Origin: BS750m-G4 sp964472195
Lineage (GTDB): Bacteria > Bacteroidota > Ignavibacteria > Tepidaquicellales > Tepidaquicellaceae
Length of the DNA stretch: 11,817 bases
Reading direction: 5' to 3'
Assembly: GCA_964472195.1 (NCBI GenBank)
Contig: CAYYJH010000087.1
Location: 1 to 11,817 of the forward strand
In this document: positions 6,195-11,817 of the stretch, piece after piece
Layout: each line of letters begins with the position of its first letter
Position numbering within the stretch: the stretch's first letter is position 1
Position numbers and translations under genes: made by a program
Notes under the pieces: model-generated
Databases searched by the model: none
Told to the model about the DNA's origin: nothing
The model's input: the letters and a program-made list of their open reading frames with translations, nothing else

Positions 6195-7469
6195 TTAGAT
6201 AACGTTGAAACCTGTATACTTTCTTAAAACCTCTGGCACAACAATATGTCCATCTTTGTTTTGATAGGTCTCAAGAAGTGAAACAATCAGCCTTGAAGTT
6301 GCAAGTCCGGATCCATTCAATATGTGAACAAATTCTGTTTTTGTTTTTCCTCCTTCAAGGATTTTCTTGTATCTAATTTTTCCACGTCTTGATTGAAAAT
6401 CTGTAAAGTTACTCACAGAAGAAGCTTCGAGCCATTTGTTCTCAGCATAAGACCATACTTCTATATCATAGCATTTACTCGCGGAAAAGCCTAAATCACC
6501 AGTGCACAGCTCAATGACCCTGTAATGTATTTTGAGCTTCTCAAGAATGTTACAGGCATCTAACAGCATTTTCTCAAGCTCATCATAAGAACTTTCCGGT
6601 GTGCAAAAATTTACAAGCTCTACCTTATTGAATTGGTGAACTCTTAGAAAACCTTTTGTTTCTTTACCATAACTACCGGCTTCTCTTCTAAAGCAGTTCG
6701 TAAATGAGCTATACTTAATTGGAAGTTCTTCGGATTTTAAGATCTCATCCCTGTGAATATTTACGAGCGGTACTTCAGCAGTTGGAATAGCGTAGAGATC
6801 ATCTCTTTCTATATGATACATATCATCAGTAAACTTTGGGATTTTTTCAGCAGCTTCCATCGATGCACTATTAACTAAAACAGGTGGTAATACTTCGATG
6901 TAATTATTCTTTGCATGCATATCTAACATAAAATTCCATAAAGCTCTCTCCAATATTGCACCTTTGCCTTTATAAAATGGGAAACCGCTGCCTGTTATTT
7001 TCGTTCCTGTGTCAAAATCAAGTATATCCAGTTTTTTCCCGAGCTCTAAATGATCCAACACATTGAAATCAAACTTCTTTTTCTCGCCCCAAATATTTAT
7101 CTCTACGTTATCTGCTGCACTTTTTCCAATAGGTACGTCGTCTCTGGGATTATTCGGAATGAACATCAATTCACCATCTATCATTGTATCGAGCTTTCTT
7201 AACTCTTCGTCTAACTTTTTAATTTCACTGGAAACTTGTTTCATTTCTGAGATTTTTTCATCCGTATCCTCTTTATTCTTTTTCATTACTGCAATTTGAT
7301 CAGAAACTTTATTACGTAATTCTTTTAAACTTTCATCTTTTATTATGATACCTCGTCTTTCTTTATCTATATCTAATATTCTAATGATGATCTTATCATC
7401 TTCTCCCCTAAGTTTCAGTTTCTCTCTGATAAAATCAGGTTTCTCTCGTATCAGTTTTATATCTAACAT
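6195..7469 (-). CDS. serS: Seryl-tRNA synthetase
   Basis: A 424-residue class II aminoacyl-tRNA synthetase, full length, charging tRNA-Ser with serine in the cytoplasm. Residues 1 to about 100 form the N-terminal tRNA-binding domain with its long antiparallel coiled coil (MLDIKLIREKPDFIREKL at the start, then Lys/Glu-rich heptads). The catalytic core follows: PTAEVPL (229-235, the serine-recognition TAE loop), motif 2 FRREAGSYGKETKGFLRVHQF (260 onwards) with Arg262 and Glu263, and motif 3 NGSGLATSRLIVSLLE (385-400) with Arg393. ATG at 7469 is supported by the conserved MLDIKLIR start; there is no Shine-Dalgarno. Upstream lies a 240-base AT-rich spacer, and no T-box-like structure is evident. 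It converges on nuoJ. Confidence 0.98.
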   Translation of the reverse strand: MLDIKLIREKPDFIREKLKLRGEDDKIIIRILDIDKERRGIIIKDESLKELRNKVSDQIAVMKKNKEDTDEKISEMKQVSSEIKKLDEELRKLDTMIDGELMFIPNNPRDDVPIGKSAADNVEINIWGEKKKFDFNVLDHLELGKKLDILDFDTGTKITGSGFPFYKGKGAILERALWNFMLDMHAKNNYIEVLPPVLVNSASMEAAEKIPKFTDDMYHIERDDLYAIPTAEVPLVNIHRDEILKSEELPIKYSSFTNCFRREAGSYGKETKGFLRVHQFNKVELVNFCTPESSYDELEKMLLDACNILEKLKIHYRVIELCTGDLGFSASKCYDIEVWSYAENKWLEASSVSNFTDFQSRRGKIRYKKILEGGKTKTEFVHILNGSGLATSRLIVSLLETYQNKDGHIVVPEVLRKYTGFNVI

Positions 7470-7608
7470 TTACTTTTAATTATTTAAAATTAATTGTAAA
7501 ATTACTATTTAAGTATTAAACATTAAAGGTTTATCATAATATAACTGTAATAGGAAAATTTATTTTGGTTTATTATATAATGAATATTTTGTTAGTAGAA
7601 ACAATTTT

Positions 7609-7701
7609 AATTTTCAATTTCTATTTTTTAATATTGTCACAATTTTCAAATTTTAAAATTATTTACATAAAAATTTGATTAATAATAATTGATTGAAAAT
7701 T
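7609..7701. repeat. Three copies of the 9-mer AATTTTCAA in the serS/rmlD spacer
   Basis: AATTTTCAA at 7609-7617 and 7641-7649 (same orientation, 32 bp apart) and its reverse complement TTGAAAATT at 7693-7701 (52 bp further on). Spacings are near whole numbers of helical turns (three and five). The spacer 7470-7709 holds no gene and is extremely AT-rich, so chance is a serious alternative. The inverted pair could also fold into a weak structure downstream of rmlD, whose stop is at 7710. Confidence 0.3.
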
Positions 7702-7709
7702 TAAAGTAT

Positions 7710-8606
7710 TCAGTACCCAAGTTGTACTTTTAACAATCTCAAACCCTCTAAAGAGTCCATTGTTTGAAATCCTAATTCAGATGAAGCTTTATTTGTTATT
7801 AGTCCGGAATTTAACGGACGGGGTGCAGGTTGGTTCAGTTGACTGGTCTTAATTGGTGAAATAAGATTTTTATTAAGTTTAAAAACTTCACAAAGTATCA
7901 TTGCATACTCAAGCCTTGATATGATATCACTTCCTGCAATATTGTAAATACCCTTGCAGTCTTTTTCAACTATTTTTAGTGAACCGTAAGCAAGGTCATC
8001 AGCCATCGTAGTATTTCCAATCTGATCATCTACAATGTTTATCGGTTCATTATTTCTAAGTTTATTTATCATCCATAAGGCAAAATTCGGTTTTACATTC
8101 TTCCCCATCCCGATTAGAACCATTGTTCTTATGATAACATAATTTACTCCGCTGGATATCAATGCGTTTTCGCTTGCAAGCTTAGACCTCCCATAAAATG
8201 AAATTGGATTTGGTTTATCTTCTTCCGTGTAAGGTCCTTTATTCCCATTAAAAACGTAATCAGTAGAATAATGTACTATCTTCGAATCCTCAAGGCGGGC
8301 AGCAATTATTAAATTTTTGACAGCATCAACATTTAACTTCCAGCATAGTTCCCGTTCTGTTTCACATTTATCAACATCTGTATACGCTGCACAGTTTATT
8401 ATCACATCGGGTGAATAAAATTTTATGATTTTTTTCACTGCTTCTTTATTCGTGATGTCCAATTGAATATATTCATGTCCGTAATCCAGATAGGATTCCT
8501 TTTCTACCGAACTTAGTTTTAAAATAAAATCAGATTCACGTGTGAATATTGTCACAATTGCCTGTCCCAATAATCCATTCGATCCTGTGATAAATATGTT
8601 TTTCAA
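7710..8606 (-). CDS. dTDP-4-dehydrorhamnose reductase family protein (RmlD-like)
   Basis: A 298-residue extended-SDR protein. RmlD reduces dTDP-4-dehydro-L-rhamnose to dTDP-L-rhamnose with NAD(P)H, the last step of the sugar donor pathway for surface polysaccharides. Seen: N-terminal GSNGLLG (8-14) nucleotide motif, VIINCAAYTDVDKCE (68-82), the STDYVFNG stretch (114-121) with catalytic Thr/Ser, and Y138-x3-K142 in FYGRSK. PNPISFYGRSKLASE is strongly RmlD-like. The first codon is TTG at 8606: an in-frame stop (TAA) sits three codons upstream and no ATG or GTG lies between, and the Rossmann strand begins at once (KNIFITG). No rmlA, rmlB or rmlC is adjacent, so assignment to rhamnose rather than a related reductase is by family only. 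It lies 63 bases downstream of the sugar-kinase gene. Confidence 0.88.
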   Translation of the reverse strand: MKNIFITGSNGLLGQAIVTIFTRESDFILKLSSVEKESYLDYGHEYIQLDITNKEAVKKIIKFYSPDVIINCAAYTDVDKCETERELCWKLNVDAVKNLIIAARLEDSKIVHYSTDYVFNGNKGPYTEEDKPNPISFYGRSKLASENALISSGVNYVIIRTMVLIGMGKNVKPNFALWMINKLRNNEPINIVDDQIGNTTMADDLAYGSLKIVEKDCKGIYNIAGSDIISRLEYAMILCEVFKLNKNLISPIKTSQLNQPAPRPLNSGLITNKASSELGFQTMDSLEGLRLLKVQLGY

Positions 8607-8627
8607 TTTTTCTTAAATAATTTTGTT

Positions 8628-8656
8628 TAAAATTACTGCTGCCTTGTGTAAAACAA
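8628..8656 (-). promoter_or_regulatory. Possible promoter for the RmlD-like gene
   Basis: On the minus strand TTG (8656-8654), 18 bp, then TAATTTTA (8635-8628), one base off TAnnTTTG. Spacing is two bases shorter than at the better sites in this window. It would give a leader of about 15-20 bases before the TTG start at 8606 and allow expression apart from the upstream kinase. Confidence 0.25.
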
Positions 8657-8669
8657 TGGGAAAAAGATT

Positions 8670-9605
8670 CTAACGCAATTTATTAAGTTCGTGAATGCCT
8701 TCAAGCGAGGTGTTGTATGAAGCAATTCTGTTTGCATAATGAAGACTTTTTATGAAATCATTATTTAAAGAAAAATTCAATATGAAAGATGCTGCAAAAA
8801 CATCTCCACAGCCTGTACTGTCTGCAAAATGTGGATTCTCAATTGCACTGATGTCGCGTTTATCCAGATCAAAGAATTTTTCTTTCCCAAATGTTTTTTC
8901 CCTTTTGATATATCCGGATGATCCGTTTACTCCTCTTGTAATAATTACACCTCGAACTTTACTTCTGGGATGAAACAACATTTCTTCAGCAAGTTCATAT
9001 TCTTTCATCTTCTTTGCTGATAGGGAAGAAATTTCGTATTCATTCATCTGGATGGTATCTGTGTTAATGCACCATTCAATCCAATTATCAACAGTTGTAT
9101 GTTCACGTGTTCCGTCTTCATTAGTTTTCATAACAAGGTTGTGTATATCAATATGCATGATACCTTCAAAGTTGTTTCTTAACTCTTTTAAAGTATCAAG
9201 TGTTATATCTACTCCCGATATCATGTTAATCAACATTGCATCACCTGTTGGAAGAAGCTTCTCGATAGAACTATAATCCAGTGTGTATGTTGGTTCGGTC
9301 GATTGCTCTATCCGGGCACTCTTCCCGGATTTATACTGGTTATAATACAGATTTACTTTCCTTGTCGGGTGAGATACTTTAAAGATCCCATCCATATTAA
9401 TATTTGTATATTTTTTAAGTATGTCAGTTATTTTGTCATACTCATCATCACCCAAATTCATGAGGGGCATAACTATATCTTTTTTCTTCGCTAACATAGA
9501 TAGTGTTAATACGGAATATAAAATACCTCCATAACTATGTATCACACTACCGTCTGCTTTGTGGATGAGATCGACACAAGGTTCTCCGATGACAAGATAG
9601 TTCAT
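8670..9605 (-). CDS. PfkB-family carbohydrate kinase
   Basis: A 311-residue ribokinase-fold (PfkB) kinase that transfers the ATP gamma-phosphate to a sugar or nucleoside hydroxyl. Seen: N-terminal strand YLVIGEPCVDLI with the substrate-side Asp12, GG (26-27) at the usual sugar-binding position, Q-M-NEYE (NxxE type, 188-191) for magnesium, the ITRGVNGSSGY strand-turn (222-232), and the C-terminal signature DSTGCGDVFAASF (262-274) with catalytic base Asp268. The anion hole reads G-C-G-D where G-A-G-D is usual. The substrate cannot be named from sequence. The start ATG at 9605 directly precedes the first core strand. The RmlD-like gene follows on the same strand after 63 bases, and the two may be one unit linked to sugar metabolism. 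Confidence 0.88.
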   Translation of the reverse strand: MNYLVIGEPCVDLIHKADGSVIHSYGGILYSVLTLSMLAKKKDIVMPLMNLGDDEYDKITDILKKYTNINMDGIFKVSHPTRKVNLYYNQYKSGKSARIEQSTEPTYTLDYSSIEKLLPTGDAMLINMISGVDITLDTLKELRNNFEGIMHIDIHNLVMKTNEDGTREHTTVDNWIEWCINTDTIQMNEYEISSLSAKKMKEYELAEEMLFHPRSKVRGVIITRGVNGSSGYIKREKTFGKEKFFDLDKRDISAIENPHFADSTGCGDVFAASFILNFSLNNDFIKSLHYANRIASYNTSLEGIHELNKLR

Positions 9606-9646
9606 TTCACAGGATTGTTTCTGCTTTAATAATTTTATTTACATAC

Positions 9647-9730
9647 TTCAAGATTTGAATCAAATGACACACATTATTTCAATTAAACATTTTATTTGAA
9701 ATTCCTAATTGGATTAACTATTCAAATTTA
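9647..9730 (-). promoter_or_regulatory. Regulatory-looking spacer upstream of the sugar kinase
   Basis: The spacer 9606-9789 has no gene. It contains an exact minus-strand -7 box TAAATTTG (9730-9723) but no TTG at the expected distance. Between it and the kinase start lie TTCAA-GAT-TTGAA (9647-9659) and ATTTCAA/TTGAAAT (9676-9682 and 9696-9702, 13-base loop). Either could be an operator or fold in the leader. Both are short and in AT-rich DNA. Confidence 0.25.
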
Positions 9731-9789
9731 TAAAATAATTCCATGTGTTATATTAAAAAACTTATTTATATAGTAACAAACGAATACTT

Positions 9790-10659
9790 TTATTCAAAGG
9801 CTTTTCGTAACTGCTCTCTGGCTTCGCGTCTTCCCTTTTCACCCCCAAAATTAATACTCAGCGTTCCTTGATGTGTAATCCCTAAATCGGGCGAATTATG
9901 GAGTGCATAATCTAATTGAAATAAATCATAATTTATTCCAATCCCTCCTGTGAATGATGTGGGCTCGCTGCCGATGCCCGCTCTCAGATCTACATAATCC
10001 ATCAAGGAATATTCCAGACCAGCCCTGACAGATATAGGATGTTTAACATCTTTTTCTAATTCTAATATCAGGTTAATATCATTTCTTGGTTGTACCGTGA
10101 ACCCGGATCTATAAACCTGAACGATTTTTTCTTTAGATTGACCAATTGTGGAACCGGTCAAATTCTTTGCGAAAAAACCCCATCTCAAAAATTCATTTAT
10201 GTAAGCCATAGTTCCTATGTCAAGACCGAAGGAAGATGCTGAGTTGTAATTTTGAATATTTATGTTGAAATAATTTATGTTAAGACCATAAAATATTTTA
10301 CCTTTGAAATTGTTACCGTAAGAAAGGATAATATTTGTTTCCCGGTATAGTTCGTAACCATACGTTTTTGCAGCAAGCCCAAAAACACCGAAATTCAATG
10401 GTTCGGCATAAGATAATGCTCCTGTCTTCAGCTCACTTAAGCCATACGGTGCGGGACTATAAAAAGCGGAAACTTCTCTATATTTCAATTGACCTAATCC
10501 TGCTGGATTATAAAATATAGCTAATGAATTGTTAGAAAGTGAAGTGAATGCTCCATTTAATGCTATTGCACGTGCTCCTAAATCGACATTTTCAAATTGA
10601 GCATATGAAACTTTTATACAGAAAAAAGATATTAATATTAATAGTGATTTGTAAAGCAA
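9790..10659 (-). CDS. PorV/PorQ-like outer-membrane beta-barrel protein
   Basis: A 289-residue exported protein: signal peptide LYKSLLILISFFCIKVSYA with cleavage before Gln21, then a barrel of amphipathic strands. The N-terminal LGARAIALNGAFTSLSNNSLAIFYNPAGL (27-55) is the mark of the PorV/PorQ (UPF0164, FadL-like) group: early Gly/Ala-rich hairpin followed by D/N-N-x-L-A-x-x-x-NPAGL. The last barrel strand appears to be GTLSINFG (about 265-272), followed by a charged tail EKGRREAREQLRKAFE that is unusual for a barrel end. PorV and PorQ are T9SS outer-membrane parts, but Ignavibacteria carry many paralogues, so a T9SS role is inferred. The start is TTG at 10659; upstream to the stop at 10708-10710 there is no ATG or GTG. 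It is divergent from the DUF4835 gene across 86 bases. Confidence 0.8.
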   Translation of the reverse strand: MLYKSLLILISFFCIKVSYAQFENVDLGARAIALNGAFTSLSNNSLAIFYNPAGLGQLKYREVSAFYSPAPYGLSELKTGALSYAEPLNFGVFGLAAKTYGYELYRETNIILSYGNNFKGKIFYGLNINYFNINIQNYNSASSFGLDIGTMAYINEFLRWGFFAKNLTGSTIGQSKEKIVQVYRSGFTVQPRNDINLILELEKDVKHPISVRAGLEYSLMDYVDLRAGIGSEPTSFTGGIGINYDLFQLDYALHNSPDLGITHQGTLSINFGGEKGRREAREQLRKAFE

Positions 10660-10708
10660 GAAAAACTTTGTTAACAGGATTATGAATTGATTATTAAAAT
10701 TAAGTATT

Positions 10709-10716
10709 CAAAATTA
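10709..10716 (-). promoter_or_regulatory. Possible -7 box for the PorV/PorQ-like gene
   Basis: TAATTTTG on the minus strand (10716-10709) matches TAnnTTTG exactly and would give a leader of about 45 bases before the TTG at 10659. No TTG is found about 20 bp upstream, so support is partial. The divergent DUF4835 gene starts at 10746, and no clear promoter for it was seen in the same spacer. Confidence 0.25.
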
Positions 10717-10745
10717 AATGAAAAATAAATTAAAAGTGAGTTAAA

Positions 10746-11663
10746 ATGAAAAATAATATTAAGGCTCTTTTATTTGTTCTGATCATCCTTAATTTATTCG
10801 GTTTTAGTAAAATATTTGCACAGGATTTTAATGTTGAAGTAATTATAAATGTAGATGCTCTACCAGTAGATGCTAAAGATCGCCTTAATGATTTTAAAAG
10901 ACAGGTTGAGGATTATTTTAACAAGAACAAATTCGCTAAAGGTGAAATATACCCGATAAAAGCTACACTGCAATTCAATTTCCGCTCAACAGATGGTTTT
11001 GATCAATACGAAGCTCAATTATTTATAGCAAGCCAAAGGCAAATATTTAATCCCAATAAGAATGTTCAGCCAACTTATACGACTGCTCTTAAATACTTAG
11101 ATGAAAAATGTACATTTGATTATAACAGGGCTCTCCCGTTCATAAAAAACGATGTAAGGTTCGACTCATTTTTAAGCCTCCTTGACTATTACGCTTATAT
11201 GATGCTTGGTTTCGATGAAGATACATATTATGTAAAAGGAGGGAACAAATATTACCAAAAAGCTCTTGACATTTGTAATAAACCTATCCCCGACAGGAAA
11301 GGATGGACTGAAACAGGCGGTGGTTCAAAACCATCGAGACTGCAGCTCGTAGAAGAAGTACTAAACACACGTTTCGATAATTATAGAACAGGACTCTTTG
11401 AATATTTCTGGATGGGAATTGACTCACTTGCTCTTAATCCGAAAAATGCCTATTCATACATCATTACTGCACTGGAAAAAATTGGAGGAGTAAGGAAAAA
11501 AGAAGTTAAATCTTTCAACATTGATTTATTCTTCGATGCAAAATATACGGAGCTTGCTGACCTGTTCTTAAAGTACGGTGATAGAAGTGTTTATGATATG
11601 CTCATTCGTATCGACCCCTCACACCAGAGTAAATACGAAGAAGCAAAGAAGAATGCACGGTAG
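10746..11663 (+). CDS. DUF4835 (PorD-like) exported protein
   Basis: A 305-residue protein with signal peptide MKNNIKALLFVLIILNLFGFSKIFA cleaved before Gln26. The mature part matches the DUF4835 family along its length: NVEVIINVDALP near the start, ATLQFNFRSTDGFDQYEAQLFIASQRQIFNPN in the middle, LLDYYAYMMLGFDEDTYYVKGG (about 146-167), GW near 187, and FDNYRTGLFEYFWMGIDSL (about 211-229). The family is found throughout Bacteroidota and relatives, often beside coaBC and recN, and I recall it being labelled T9SS protein PorD in some databases; its exact step is not established here. coaBC and recN are not visible in this window. It is divergent from the PorV/PorQ-like gene, which supports an envelope role. 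Its stop is 14 bases from the stop of the next, convergent gene. ATG at 10746 is preceded only by a weak AGTGAG. Confidence 0.9.
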   Translation: MKNNIKALLFVLIILNLFGFSKIFAQDFNVEVIINVDALPVDAKDRLNDFKRQVEDYFNKNKFAKGEIYPIKATLQFNFRSTDGFDQYEAQLFIASQRQIFNPNKNVQPTYTTALKYLDEKCTFDYNRALPFIKNDVRFDSFLSLLDYYAYMMLGFDEDTYYVKGGNKYYQKALDICNKPIPDRKGWTETGGGSKPSRLQLVEEVLNTRFDNYRTGLFEYFWMGIDSLALNPKNAYSYIITALEKIGGVRKKEVKSFNIDLFFDAKYTELADLFLKYGDRSVYDMLIRIDPSHQSKYEEAKKNAR

Positions 11664-11677
11664 GTTCTAAGTTTAAA

Positions 11678-11817
11678 CTATCTAACTTCTTTTATGGTTA
11701 CATTGGCAATTCTGCCGTAGTATAAGTTGACTTCTCCCATAGGGATTCCTTCGGAGCCGCTTGCGGTATGAACCTTTGGCGTGTTATACCTGACATTTGC
11801 AAAAACATTACACGGAG
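11678..11817 (-). CDS. Unidentified protein, C-terminal fragment (5' end outside window)
   Basis: Reading the minus strand from the right edge, 45 codons are open and end in TAG (11680-11678). The fragment reads FANVRYNTPKVHTASG, then SEGIPMGEVNLYYGRIANVT, ending IKEVR. It has strand-rich, soluble character and codon use like the neighbouring genes. It overlaps no other gene and forms a tight convergent pair with the DUF4835 gene, with 14 bases between the stops. I do not recognise the family; the start and most of the protein lie beyond the window. Confidence 0.7.
   Translation of the reverse strand, partial: PCNVFANVRYNTPKVHTASGSEGIPMGEVNLYYGRIANVTIKEVR

Noticed and set aside
7470..7709. 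T-box or other riboswitch upstream of serS
   Set aside because: The spacer is almost pure A/T without stems or the conserved T-box sequence, and this group is not known to use T-boxes.
1..11817. Mobile element, CRISPR array, defence or biosynthetic island
   Set aside because: No transposase, integrase, regularly spaced repeats, nuclease or helicase genes are visible; most genes are housekeeping or envelope genes.

Overview
The window looks like chromosomal DNA of an Ignavibacteria/Chlorobi-type member of the Bacteroidota-Chlorobi group. Two secreted proteins end in the type IX secretion (T9SS) C-terminal domain with the LSQNYPNPFNP opening. There are a DUF4835 gene and a PorV/PorQ-like outer-membrane protein gene. 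DNA is AT-rich, Shine-Dalgarno sequences are nearly absent, and promoter-like sites fit the Bacteroidota form (TTG, about 20 bp, TAnnTTTG). No tRNA, rRNA, CRISPR array, insertion sequence or phage gene was seen.

Positions 1-2145 (+) hold two T9SS cargo genes: the 3' part of a choice-of-anchor J protein closed by a strong terminator, then a small secreted protein that is a P-domain (proprotein convertase type) plus sorting domain. Between them lies a promoter overlapped by a perfect 9-bp inverted repeat. A stand-alone two-CBS-domain protein follows (2282-2713, +).

Positions 2779-5519 (-) hold thioredoxin reductase (trxB) downstream of a secreted TPR-repeat protein. The TPR gene is divergent from an isolated nuoJ (complex I subunit, 5658-6176, +), and the shared spacer has another 9-bp inverted repeat. 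nuoJ meets serS (6195-7469, -) tail to tail, so it is not in a nuo operon.

Positions 7470-9605 (-) hold an AT-rich spacer with a repeated 9-mer, an RmlD-type dTDP-4-dehydrorhamnose reductase starting at a TTG codon, and a PfkB-family sugar kinase upstream of it.

Positions 9790-11663 hold a divergent pair: the PorV/PorQ-like barrel (-) and DUF4835/PorD-like protein (+), both plausible parts of the envelope or T9SS machinery that would export the cargo at the left end. The last 140 bases carry the C-terminus of an unidentified minus-strand gene.

Most genes are housekeeping or envelope genes in short units. I found no clear sign of a mobile island or a defence system. The most notable signals are the regulatory dyads, the recurring promoter architecture, the orphan nuoJ and the T9SS gene pair.
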